Below are positions 1 to 7,058 of a stretch of DNA of 10,371 bases, piece after piece. Location of the stretch: positions 4,532-14,902 of the forward strand of contig FR878717.1 of assembly GCA_000434535.1 (NCBI GenBank), in the 5' to 3' direction. The stretch comes from Collinsella sp. CAG:166. GTDB taxonomy: Bacteria; Actinomycetota; Coriobacteriia; Coriobacteriales; Coriobacteriaceae. Position 1 is the first letter of the stretch. Each line of letters begins with the position of its first letter. The notes under the pieces are model-generated. The model saw only the letters and a list, made by a program, of their open reading frames with translations, was not told where the DNA came from and searched no databases. The position numbers were made by a program, and so were the translations under genes.

Positions 1-996
1 ACCATGCGCTCCATGTTGCTGCCCGTGCTCTACCTGTTGGGCAGCGAGGTGCCGGTGGCCGATGTGTACCATGCCATCTCGACCGGCTACGGTGGCCTGC
101 TCGCCTGCCTGGGCTCAAGCGTCCACCCTGCGCCGGTGCTGCTGACCGAGCATGGCATCTATACCCGCGAGCGCGAGGAAGAGATCATTCGCGCCGATTG
201 GGTGGTGCCGTCGTTTAAGGACCGCTGGATTCGCTTTTTCTACCTGCTTTCGGAGGAGATCTACCTCCGCGCCTTCCGCGTGACGAGTTTGTTCCATAAC
301 GCCCGCAAGACGCAGATTGATATGGGCTGCGATGCGGACAAATGCTTGGTCATCCCCAACGGCATCCAGTTCGATCGCTTTAAGGGCATTCCCTTAAAGA
401 CCGATGACGGCTGGGTGGACATTGGCGCGGTGGTGCGCCTGGCGCCCATCAAGGACGTCAAGACCATGATCTATGCCTTCTTTGAGCTGCACGAGCGCCT
501 GCCCAAGGTGCGCCTGCATATCATGGGCGGCGTGGACGACGAGGAGTACGGCGCCGAGTGCCACGCCTTGGTCGATACCCTGGGCGTGCGCGACCTGATC
601 TTTACCGGTCGCGTCAACGTGGTCGAGTACATGGAAAATCTCGACTTTACCATTTTGACGAGCATCTCCGAGGGCCAGCCGCTCAGCGTGCTAGAGTCCC
701 TTGCAGCGCGCCGTCCCTGCGTGACGACCGAGGTGGGCTGCTGCCGCGAGCTGCTCGAAGGCGCCCCGGGCGATGACTTTGGCGTGGCGGGTTTTGTGAC
801 GCCGCCCATGTATCGTAAGGGCCTGGCCGATGCCATGGAGCGCATGTGCGCAAGCCGCGTCCGCCGTATTGAGATGGGGGAGCGCGGTCAGCGTCGCGTT
901 GCCACGTACTTTTTGCACGAGCAGATGCTCGCCAACTATCGCGCGCTGTACGACGAGACGGCGCGTGCGTTTGACCTGCCCAGAGAGGGGGAGTAG
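1..996 (+). CDS. pelF: PelF-type glycosyltransferase (GT4), 5' end cut by the window
   Basis: Cytosolic GT-B glycosyltransferase of the Pel exopolysaccharide pathway; PelF polymerises UDP-activated N-acetylhexosamine (Pel is rich in GalNAc/GalN). The frame is open to the window edge (codon ACC precedes the first ATG at 4), and the visible 330 residues are well short of the usual roughly 500, so the N-terminal part lies upstream and the ATG at 4 is internal. Numbering from that ATG: the PelF hallmark TEHGIYTREREEE is at residues 48-60; the nucleotide-sugar half follows, with IPNGIQFDRF at 117-126, AVVRLAPIKD at 142-151, and the GT4 E-x7-E pair (E223, E231) in ISEGQPLSVLE. The VGCCRELLEG segment at 244-253 is also typical. 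The TAG stop is 3 bp before the PelG start, whose Shine-Dalgarno lies in the pelF tail, indicating one operon. Family assignment is firm; the exact sugar is not readable from sequence. Confidence 0.93.
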   Translation, partial: TMRSMLLPVLYLLGSEVPVADVYHAISTGYGGLLACLGSSVHPAPVLLTEHGIYTREREEEIIRADWVVPSFKDRWIRFFYLLSEEIYLRAFRVTSLFHNARKTQIDMGCDADKCLVIPNGIQFDRFKGIPLKTDDGWVDIGAVVRLAPIKDVKTMIYAFFELHERLPKVRLHIMGGVDDEEYGAECHALVDTLGVRDLIFTGRVNVVEYMENLDFTILTSISEGQPLSVLESLAARRPCVTTEVGCCRELLEGAPGDDFGVAGFVTPPMYRKGLADAMERMCASRVRRIEMGERGQRRVATYFLHEQMLANYRALYDETARAFDLPREGE

Positions 997-999
997 CCG

Positions 1000-2544
1000 G
1001 TGGCCGGAATCGGTTTTGAGCTCAAGCGCCTGTTTAGGCGCAAGGGCCTGTTTGCCACGATACGCGCCTATGGCTACGCCGGCATTGTGTGCACGGGCCC
1101 CATGTTGCTGGGCGTGCTGCTCCAGGTGGGTATCTTGGTGCTGTGCGGTCTGTGGGGCGTAGGGCGCGCCAACCAGGATTTGCTGGTGTGCATGGTGACC
1201 TATACGCTGCTGGCCTCTCTTACGCTTACAAGCTTTTTCTCCATGCCGGTCACGCGCTTTTTGGCCGACATGCTCTTTGCCGAGCGCGAAGAAGAGATTC
1301 TGCCCTCGTTTTGGGGCTCCAACGCCATCATGCTCGTTGCGGGCACGGTGCTCTACGGCGTCTTTTTGCTGTTCTCGGGCGCCACGCTGCTGCAGGGGCT
1401 GCTGTGCCTGTGGCTGTTCAACATTATGATCGTCAACTGGAACGGCATGAGCTATCTCACGGCCATCAAAGACTACCGCGGTATCCTGTGCAGCTTCGCG
1501 GCCGCCATTGGCGTGGCGTGCCTGTGCGCCCTGGCCGCGCTGGCACTAGGGCTGCCGCCGGTCGAGGGCCTGTTGGCATCAATCGCCCTGGGCTACGGCG
1601 TTATGCTGGCCTGGGACGTGGTGCTGCTGTACCGGTATTTTCCGCGGAGCGACCGCAGCCCCTGGCTCTTTTTGCAGTGGCTCGATCAGTTTATGCCGCT
1701 GGCGCTCACGGGCCTGTTTACCAATCTGGGACTCTTTGCGCACCTGGTGATCATTTGGGCCGGTCCCCTTGGCGTGCAGGTCAAGGGCTTGTTTTATGGC
1801 GCCCCCTACCACGATGTGCCGGCGCTCATCGCGTTTTTGACGATCCTTGTCACGACCGTCAACTTTGTGGTCTCGGTCGAGGTCAACTTTTATCCGCGCT
1901 ACCGCGACTACTACAGCCTGTTCAACGACGGCGGCGTGGTGGGCGACATTGTGGTGGCCGAGGAGGAGATGCTCTCCACGCTCAATAGCGAACTGCGCTT
2001 TTGCGCGCTCAAGCAGCTGTTTGTGACCGCTGCGGTCATTTCGCTCGAGACCACGGTGCTCTCGGCCCTGCCGCTGGGCTTTAACAGCCTTATGCACGGG
2101 TATTTTCGCACGCTGTGCGTGGGCTATGGCTTGTATGCCGTGGGCAATACGGTGATGCTTATCTTGCTGTACTTTACCGACTACAAGGGAGCCGTGCTGG
2201 CTTCGGGCCTGTTTGCCGGTGTGGCCGGGCTGGCGACTGCCGTGTCGTTGCTTTTGTCGCAGCAGTTTTACGGCTTTGGCTTTTTGTTGGGTGCGGCGGT
2301 GTTTTTTATCGTGGCGCTGCTGCGGCTCGATACCTATACCGCCAACTTGCCGTATCGTATCCTGAGCCAGCAGCCCATTGTGGCAACTGACAAGACGGGT
2401 CGCTTTACACAGCTGGGCCGCTTGCTCGACCATGCCGAACAGCGCTATGAGGAATGCCGACATAAGGGCGTGCCGCACGGCGCGTTTGAGCGCGCAGTAG
2501 TTCGCGTGTATCGCAAGCATTGGGGAGGTTCTGATGACCGATAG
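1000..2544 (+). CDS. pelG: PelG-type exopolysaccharide export membrane protein
   Basis: Inner-membrane partner of PelF, a polytopic protein related to MATE/flippase-type transporters that is thought to move the growing Pel chain across the membrane. The GTG start at 1000 gives MAGIGFELKRLF, the standard PelG N-terminus, and has a GA-rich Shine-Dalgarno (AGGGGGAG, about 986-993) overlapping the pelF stop. The 514 residues contain about a dozen hydrophobic segments; the first begins near residue 25, and charged loops include the stretch near 305-335 (VEVNFYPRYRDYYSLF then an acidic helix). The last roughly 70 residues (from about 445) are hydrophilic, so the protein is longer than the roughly 456-residue Pseudomonas PelG, with a cytosolic tail of unknown role. 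The 3' end overlaps the CotH gene by 11 bp, and that gene's SD (ggggaggt, 2522-2529) lies inside pelG, so translation is probably coupled. Confidence 0.93.
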   Translation: MAGIGFELKRLFRRKGLFATIRAYGYAGIVCTGPMLLGVLLQVGILVLCGLWGVGRANQDLLVCMVTYTLLASLTLTSFFSMPVTRFLADMLFAEREEEILPSFWGSNAIMLVAGTVLYGVFLLFSGATLLQGLLCLWLFNIMIVNWNGMSYLTAIKDYRGILCSFAAAIGVACLCALAALALGLPPVEGLLASIALGYGVMLAWDVVLLYRYFPRSDRSPWLFLQWLDQFMPLALTGLFTNLGLFAHLVIIWAGPLGVQVKGLFYGAPYHDVPALIAFLTILVTTVNFVVSVEVNFYPRYRDYYSLFNDGGVVGDIVVAEEEMLSTLNSELRFCALKQLFVTAAVISLETTVLSALPLGFNSLMHGYFRTLCVGYGLYAVGNTVMLILLYFTDYKGAVLASGLFAGVAGLATAVSLLLSQQFYGFGFLLGAAVFFIVALLRLDTYTANLPYRILSQQPIVATDKTGRFTQLGRLLDHAEQRYEECRHKGVPHGAFERAVVRVYRKHWGGSDDR

Positions 2545-4303
2545 GATGATGTCTCGCCGTCGCCTGTTTGAGGCGGCTGCCGGTGCGCTGTTGCTTTCGG
2601 GCTGCTCGGTGCAGGAAGACTCCTCGACTAAAAAGGTCAAAAAGCAGGACAAGATTAAAAAGGCCGAGGCCTCCGACCAGTCCAAGCACCTGCGCGACAA
2701 GGACGAGCTCTACGAGGTCTACGATGACTCGGGTATTGTGACCATGTACCTGACGGTCTCGCGCGGCAACAGCTCCGAGAACACCGACCACAGCTGGGCC
2801 GAGATCAACACGTACTCGGTGTATGACTATGCCGACATGGGCGTGACGCGCTATCAGGTTATGGGCCTGCTGCAGCCGGGCGACGAAGACGGCCCGGTGG
2901 CCGGCGAGGTTGGCTATGGCGAGGAAGCGCCCAATGCCACCGTGCAGGTGCGCGGCCAGACATCGAGCAATAACTCGCAAAAGAATTACAAGGTGGAGCT
3001 CAAAAAGGGCAAGGGTACCTGGCGCCAACAGCGCGCGATTGCGCTCAACAAGCACATGGGCGAGGGTATGCGTTTTCGCAACAAGATGGCCTACGACCTT
3101 ATCCGTGGGATTCCCCAGATGATGGGCCTGCGCACGCAGTTTGTGCATCTGTGGGTGTGCGACCAGACCGAAAAGTCCAACGATATCTTTGAGGACTACG
3201 GCCTGTTTACGCAGGTGGAGCAGCTCAACAAGACGGCGCTTAAGGCGCACGGCTTGGATAAGAACGGGCACCTGTACAAGGTGAACAGCTTTGATTTCCA
3301 TCGCTACGAGGACACCATTAAGCTTGCCGATGATCCCGACTACAACCAGGCAAGCTTTGAAGGCATGCTCGAGATTAAGGGCGATACGGACCACACGAAG
3401 CTCATCGAGATGCTCGATGCGCTCAACGACGAATCGCAAAAGATCGATGACGTGCTCGACACCCACTTTGATTCCGAGAATCTGGTTTATTGGCTGGCGT
3501 TTCAGATTCTGACGGGCAACTGCGATACGCAGAACCGTAACTGCTATCTGTACAGTCCTCTCAACTCAAATACCTGGTACTTTTTAGATTGGGATAACGA
3601 TGGCATGCTTCGTAAGCTGGAGCTTTCTCTTACCGGGTTTTCGGACTACGCGAGCTGGGAGCGCGGCGTAAGCAACTACTGGGGCAACGTTCTGTTCAAT
3701 CGTGCGCTGCGCAGCAAATCGTTCCGCAGCGATCTCGACCGTGCCGTCAAGGACCTGCGCTCGTATATGACCGAGGCACGCCTGAGCAAGATGATCAAGC
3801 ACTACCGCGAGGTTACTGAATCGCTGGTCTTTGCTTCGCCCGATATCGACCATCTGCCTGTCACCAAGGACCAATACGAGCAGATCGCCGCGGCGATTCC
3901 CTCCGAGATCGAGGAGAACTACAAGAGCTTTCGCGAGAGTTTTAAAAAGCCCATGCCGTTCTACATCGGCGTGCCGCAGATCGATAACGGTAAGCTGCGT
4001 ATTAACTGGGATGCGTCCTACGACTTTGAGGCGCGCGACATTCGCTACACCGTGGAGCTTGCGCGTGACTATGCCATAAGCGACGTGGTCTTTAAGGCCG
4101 AGGACGTGCTGCTTCCCGAGGTGACCTGTGATGCGCCCGATACCGGCCAGTATTTTGTGCGCGTGCGTGCCACCAACTCCGACGGCTATACGCAAGATGC
4201 GTTTGACTACTATGTGACCGACGACGGCAAGCACTACGGCATGAAGTGTTTTTACGTGCAAGACGGCGGTAAGGTCGTGGAGGACACGTATGAGGAGGGC
4301 TAG
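2534..4303 (+). CDS. CotH-family kinase-like lipoprotein
   Basis: CotH proteins are atypical protein kinases, first known from spore-coat phosphorylation in Bacillus; members also occur in non-sporulating bacteria, usually with unknown targets. The N-terminus carries SRRRLF (7-12, Tat-like), a short hydrophobic stretch and a lipobox LSGC with Cys24, so export and lipid anchoring on the outer membrane face is predicted. A Lys/Asp-rich linker (about 25-58) follows. The CotH core has VRGQTSSNNSQKNYKVEL (139-156), ALNKHM (170-175), RFRNKMAYDLI (180-190), GNCDTQNRNCYLY (328-340, candidate catalytic Asp331) and WYFLDWDNDGML (348-359, metal-binding DWD, Asp352/354). Residues about 475-565 resemble a fibronectin III-like beta domain. 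All expected acidic catalytic positions appear intact, so an active enzyme is likely. The gene overlaps pelG by 11 bp and the VTC gene by 14 bp. The substrate is unknown; a surface protein or the exported polymer machinery is a guess from context. Confidence 0.9.
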   Translation: MTDRMMSRRRLFEAAAGALLLSGCSVQEDSSTKKVKKQDKIKKAEASDQSKHLRDKDELYEVYDDSGIVTMYLTVSRGNSSENTDHSWAEINTYSVYDYADMGVTRYQVMGLLQPGDEDGPVAGEVGYGEEAPNATVQVRGQTSSNNSQKNYKVELKKGKGTWRQQRAIALNKHMGEGMRFRNKMAYDLIRGIPQMMGLRTQFVHLWVCDQTEKSNDIFEDYGLFTQVEQLNKTALKAHGLDKNGHLYKVNSFDFHRYEDTIKLADDPDYNQASFEGMLEIKGDTDHTKLIEMLDALNDESQKIDDVLDTHFDSENLVYWLAFQILTGNCDTQNRNCYLYSPLNSNTWYFLDWDNDGMLRKLELSLTGFSDYASWERGVSNYWGNVLFNRALRSKSFRSDLDRAVKDLRSYMTEARLSKMIKHYREVTESLVFASPDIDHLPVTKDQYEQIAAAIPSEIEENYKSFRESFKKPMPFYIGVPQIDNGKLRINWDASYDFEARDIRYTVELARDYAISDVVFKAEDVLLPEVTCDAPDTGQYFVRVRATNSDGYTQDAFDYYVTDDGKHYGMKCFYVQDGGKVVEDTYEEG

Positions 4304-5081
4304 CGCGCTGCTTGAGCGCTTGGCGGCCCCGCCTGTGCGTGCCACGCAGGAGCGTTACCGCCACGAGCTCAAATATCTCATTAACGAGGGCGAGCACGCC
4401 GCGCTTGCCTGTCGCATGGCGCCGGTTTTTAAGCTGGACAAGCATGCGCGGGCAGGCGGTTACACCATTCGCAGCCTGTACTTTGACGACTACTGCAACT
4501 CGGCCTACGAGGAAAAAGACGCCGGCATTCTCATGCGCAAAAAGTATCGCGTGCGCATCTATAACGGCAGCGACAAGGTGATTAAGCTCGAGCGCAAAAA
4601 GAAGTACGGCAGCTGGATCTACAAGGAGGACGCGCCGCTCACGCGTGGCGAGTTTGAGCAGATTCTGGCTGGCGACTACGACTTTTTGCTGAGGAGTCCT
4701 TATCCGCTCTGTCGCGAGTTCTACATCGAGTGCATCTGCAATATGATGCGCCCGCGGACCATCGTGGACTACGAGCGCGAGCCGTGGGTGATGGATGAGG
4801 GCACCGTGCGCATCACGTTTGACATGAACGTGCGTGCCGCGGTGGGAAGCTTCGATATCTTTGACGCGACGCTGCCCGCGCTGCCGGTCCTGGAGCCCGG
4901 CAAGCTGGTGATGGAGGTCAAGTTTACGGAGTTTTGCCCGCAGCTGGTGCGCGATATGGTGCCGCCGGGAGCGGCCGAGCTTACGGCGGTCTCCAAGTAC
5001 TGCCTGTGTTACGAAAAGACCGCCTACCTTCGCGGATTTAATTACTGGGAATCGGATTTTGAGAACCGAGGGGATATTTAG
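4290..5081 (+). CDS. VTC-domain protein (polyphosphate polymerase family)
   Basis: VTC domains belong to the CYTH/triphosphate-tunnel superfamily; in yeast Vtc4 the domain makes polyphosphate from ATP. The 263 residues form essentially one VTC domain with no membrane segment, so a cytosolic or membrane-associated location is expected. Tunnel-lining motifs are visible: RHELKYLI (24-31), TIRSLYFDD (59-67), RKKYRVRIY (83-91), VIKLERKKK (97-105), TIVDYEREPW (157-166), VRITFDMNV (173-181), VMEVKF (207-212, with the metal-binding type Glu209) and SKYC (235-238). All basic and acidic positions expected of the fold seem present. The ATG at 4290 has GGAGG at 4279-4283 with 6-nt spacing and overlaps the CotH stop by 14 bp. 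The DUF4956 gene follows after 3 bp. Whether it makes polyphosphate, or uses another triphosphate, cannot be told from sequence; its fixed place beside CotH and DUF4956 suggests one shared process. Confidence 0.9.
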   Translation: MRRASALLERLAAPPVRATQERYRHELKYLINEGEHAALACRMAPVFKLDKHARAGGYTIRSLYFDDYCNSAYEEKDAGILMRKKYRVRIYNGSDKVIKLERKKKYGSWIYKEDAPLTRGEFEQILAGDYDFLLRSPYPLCREFYIECICNMMRPRTIVDYEREPWVMDEGTVRITFDMNVRAAVGSFDIFDATLPALPVLEPGKLVMEVKFTEFCPQLVRDMVPPGAAELTAVSKYCLCYEKTAYLRGFNYWESDFENRGDI

Positions 5082-5084
5082 ACC

Positions 5085-5750
5085 ATGAGCACCAGGGACT
5101 TTTTTAAGAACTCCGTCTTGGAGGCGTTTGGCCAGGTCGATCCCGCCAAGATTGGCCTTTCGCTGCTCGTGGCGCTCGCCATGGGTATCCTGATCTACTA
5201 CGTGTACAAGCGCTTTTTTACCGGCGTGGTGTATTCGCGCAGTTTTGCCGTGACGCTCGTGGGTATGTGCGTGCTTACCTGCATGGTTACGCTCGCGATC
5301 TCGACAAACGTGGTCATTTCGCTCGGTATGGTCGGTGCTCTGTCCATCGTCCGCTACCGTACGGCGGTCAAGGACCCGCTCGACCTGCTGTATCTATTTT
5401 GGGCCATTACCACGGGCATTACGGCCGGCGCCGGCATGTATGCGCTCGTGGGGCTCACGGCGGTGGTGATCGTGGTGATGATCGCCGGCTTTACGAGTCA
5501 TCAGGATAAGGCGCGCGTGTACATGATGGTCATTCACTACACAGGCCAGACCACAGGCGACGATATCGTGCGCGCGTTTGGGCGCACCAACTTCACTGTC
5601 AAGTCCAAGACCATGCGCGGCGACAAAGTCGAGATGGCCGTCGAGCTGTTCTCGGACGGTGTGGATATGCCCTATGCCGACGCTATTCGCGCGCTTGACG
5701 GCGTGGAGGACCTCACACTCATCCAGTACAACGGCGAATACCACGGCTAA
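5085..5750 (+). CDS. DUF4956 domain membrane protein
   Basis: Integral membrane protein of unknown function. Its 221 residues show an N-terminal amphipathic stretch, hydrophobic segments at about 22-40, 52-73, 75-84, 103-118 and 119-136, and a soluble C-terminal domain (about 143-219). The family signature GMVGALSIVRYRTAVKDPLD (81-100) lies after the second to third hydrophobic segments. The C-terminal part (VYMMVIHYTG, KSKTMRGD, EMAVEL, IRALDGVEDLTLIQYNGEY) has alternating beta/alpha patterning like an ACT-type or MgtC-tail domain, which would suit ligand sensing or oligomerisation; that is inference. The ATG at 5085 is 3 bp after the VTC stop, with GAGGGG at about 5068-5073 as SD. It is the last gene of the polysaccharide operon: a perfect hairpin and a 239-bp noncoding stretch follow. 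DUF4956 and VTC genes are commonly neighbours, so the pair may form a membrane-coupled polymerase, by analogy with eukaryotic VTC where a membrane part channels polyphosphate. Confidence 0.88.
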   Translation: MSTRDFFKNSVLEAFGQVDPAKIGLSLLVALAMGILIYYVYKRFFTGVVYSRSFAVTLVGMCVLTCMVTLAISTNVVISLGMVGALSIVRYRTAVKDPLDLLYLFWAITTGITAGAGMYALVGLTAVVIVVMIAGFTSHQDKARVYMMVIHYTGQTTGDDIVRAFGRTNFTVKSKTMRGDKVEMAVELFSDGVDMPYADAIRALDGVEDLTLIQYNGEYHG

Positions 5751-5756
5751 TTATGT

Positions 5757-5780
5757 TCCGGCGTTTTAACAAACGCCGGA
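5757..5780 (+). terminator. Perfect 10-bp hairpin after the Pel/CotH/VTC operon, possible terminator
   Basis: TCCGGCGTTT (5757-5766) and AAACGCCGGA (5771-5780) are exact reverse complements around a TAAC loop, starting 6 bp after the DUF4956 stop. Position and stem strength suit transcription termination or mRNA 3'-end protection. No T-run follows (next bases ccgctcgacg), so it is not a canonical intrinsic terminator; rho-assisted termination or a repeat-type element are alternatives. Confidence 0.45.
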
Positions 5781-5794
5781 CCGCTCGACGCTGC

Positions 5795-5894
5795 GCGGGC
5801 ATCTGCCGGGCGATCTGCCGCTCAAACCGTCGCTCGCGTACATAAAGTACGCTTCGCTCCTCTTTCGCGGCACCTCGCCACGGCAGTTGCCCGC
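5795..5894. repeat. About 100-nt imperfect palindrome (long hairpin element)
   Basis: The left arm GCGGGCATCTGCCG (5795-5808) pairs with CGGCAGTTGCCCGC (5881-5894) at 13 of 14 positions. After a bulged A5880, GGCGATCTGCCGC (5809-5821) pairs with GCGGCACCTCGCC (5867-5879) at 11 of 13. A poorly paired middle leads to an apical hairpin GCGTAC (5836-5841), loop ATAAA, GTACGC (5847-5852). The left arm also contains a direct repeat, ATCTGCCG, at 5801-5808 and 5813-5820. No credible gene overlaps it. The length and symmetry resemble extragenic palindromic elements or small non-autonomous mobile remnants; which of these it is cannot be decided from one copy. Confidence 0.7.
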
Positions 5895-5928
5895 TCGCTG
5901 ACGTTTGCTCGACCTGGGTGGGCCGATT

Positions 5929-5958
5929 TTGTTCGGATGCCGTCTTCACGGGTATCAT
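5929..5958 (+). promoter_or_regulatory. Candidate promoter of the LacI-family regulator gene
   Basis: TTGTTC (5929-5934, -35-like) and TATCAT (5953-5958, -10-like) are separated by 18 bp and lie 31 bp before the GTG start. The expected transcription start (about 5965) falls inside the operator-like palindrome at 5961-5974, which supports the placement. Both hexamers are imperfect, so this is a prediction. Confidence 0.45.
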
Positions 5959-5960
5959 GG

Positions 5961-5974
5961 TGAAAGCGATTTCA
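5961..5974. promoter_or_regulatory. LacI-family operator at the regulator's own promoter
   Basis: TGAAAGCGATTTCA is palindromic at 12 of 14 positions around a central CG, the form of LacI/GalR-family sites. It differs at only two positions from the duplicated site before the PTS gene, so the same protein probably binds all three. Its place just downstream of the candidate -10 predicts negative autoregulation. Confidence 0.65.
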
Positions 5975-5989
5975 ATGACAGGGGTGCTC

Positions 5990-6970
5990 GTGGTAAAGAT
6001 GAAAGATGTGGCCGAGTTGGCGGGCGTTTCGAGCGCCGCCGTCTCTCGCTACCTCAACGGTGGCTACATATCGACGGACAAGGCCGAGCGCATTAAGAAG
6101 GCGATTGAGCTGACCGGATACGTGCGTTCTAGTCAGGCTCGTGCGCTGCGCACCGGCTCCACCAAGCTCATCGGCGTCATCGTACCCAAGATCAACTCGG
6201 AATCCGTGAGCCGCATTACCGCCGGTATTGGCCAGGTGCTTGGTCGCCGTGGCTACCAGATGCTGCTTGCCAATACCGATAACGCCCCCGATCGCGAGCT
6301 CGAGTACCTCGATTTATTCCAAAACCACCCGGTCGATGGCATTGTGCTGGTGGCAACCATGATCACCGACGAGCACCGTCGCGCGATTGAGTCGTGCCGT
6401 GTGCCCATTGTGTTGATCGGCCAGCATGTCGAGGGTGCGGCGTGCGTCTATCACGACGATTACGAGGCTGCCTTTGAGCTGGGCCGTGCGCTTGCGGGTC
6501 GCGTGGACGGCAAGATTGCCTACATTGGAGTTACCGAAGAGGACCGCGCGGCTGGTTATGAACGCCGCCGCGGTTTTGAGGCCGGCCTGCGCGCCGCGGG
6601 TAACCCGCTCGATGCCGCCTTGATTCGTCTGGGCTCGTTTACGCTCGACTCGGGCTATGGTGCGGCGCGTGAGCTGCTTGCCGATGCCCCCGATATTTCG
6701 TTTATCGCCTGCGCGACCGATACCATGGCGGCGGGCGCGCTGCGTGCCATCGATGAGGTTCTCGGCATGGGCGAGGGCATACACCGCGTGAGCGGTTTTG
6801 GCGACAATGCGTTTTTGCGCGCGCTGACGGGCGGCATTCCCACCGTGCATTATGGTTACCTGACCAGTGGCGTCGAGGCGACCAATATGTTGCTCAACAC
6901 GCTCGATGGCGTGGAGGGGGAGCGCGGTCTCAAGACACTCAAGCTCGGCCATCAGCTTATGAATGTCTAG
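5990..6970 (+). CDS. LacI/GalR-family transcriptional regulator, probable sucrose regulator (ScrR-like)
   Basis: DNA-binding regulator, presumably a repressor of the adjacent sucrose genes released by sucrose, its phosphate or fructose. From GTG 5990 it has 326 residues, the usual LacI-family length. The HTH is KMKDVAELAGVSSAAVSRYLN (about 3-23, with recognition helix SSAAVSRYL), followed by the hinge QARALRTGSTKLIGVIVPKI, whose usual proline/asparagine before the hinge helix reads SSQ here. The rest is a periplasmic-binding-protein-like effector domain (LLANTDN, DGIVLVATM, PIVLIGQ, ACATDTMAAGALRAIDE, HRVSGFGDN). GTG 5990 is chosen because AGGGG at 5980-5984 sits 5 nt upstream. ATG 5999 leaves the SD 14 nt away, and ATG 5918 or 5951-region starts would run through the promoter and operator. 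A 184-bp gap separates it from the PTS gene, with no strong terminator. The sucrose assignment rests on the neighbours and shared operators. Confidence 0.88.
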   Translation: MVKMKDVAELAGVSSAAVSRYLNGGYISTDKAERIKKAIELTGYVRSSQARALRTGSTKLIGVIVPKINSESVSRITAGIGQVLGRRGYQMLLANTDNAPDRELEYLDLFQNHPVDGIVLVATMITDEHRRAIESCRVPIVLIGQHVEGAACVYHDDYEAAFELGRALAGRVDGKIAYIGVTEEDRAAGYERRRGFEAGLRAAGNPLDAALIRLGSFTLDSGYGAARELLADAPDISFIACATDTMAAGALRAIDEVLGMGEGIHRVSGFGDNAFLRALTGGIPTVHYGYLTSGVEATNMLLNTLDGVEGERGLKTLKLGHQLMNV

Positions 6971-7058
6971 GTCTTGGGCACGTCTGCCTGCCTTTGAGTC
7001 GCCTGTTTTTGCCTTAAAACTACCTTTCGCCGGCTTTTTCCTACCGTTCACCCTACTA

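Noticed and set aside
1579..2700. 373-codon minus-strand frame opposite pelG and the CotH gene
   Set aside because: It is a shadow of GC-rich coding sequence: low-complexity His/Arg/Gln-rich translation, no recognisable domain, spans the junction of two well-supported genes.
2405..3466. 353-codon minus-strand frame opposite the CotH gene
   Set aside because: Antisense to intact CotH motifs; composition is typical of reversed GC-rich codons and there is no family resemblance.
5719..5958. 79-codon minus-strand frame in the intergenic region
   Set aside because: It coincides with the hairpin and the 100-nt palindrome, overlaps the DUF4956 3' end and has an Arg-rich translation without a domain; repeat sequence explains it better than coding.
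5918..5989. Longer N-terminus of the LacI-family regulator from ATG 5918 (or ATG 5975)
   Set aside because: The extension would cover the candidate promoter and operator, has no good SD, and LacI-family proteins begin right at the HTH.
6976..6988. Small GGCA/TGCC hairpin after the regulator gene as a terminator
   Set aside because: Only 4 pairs and no T-run directly after it; too weak to call.
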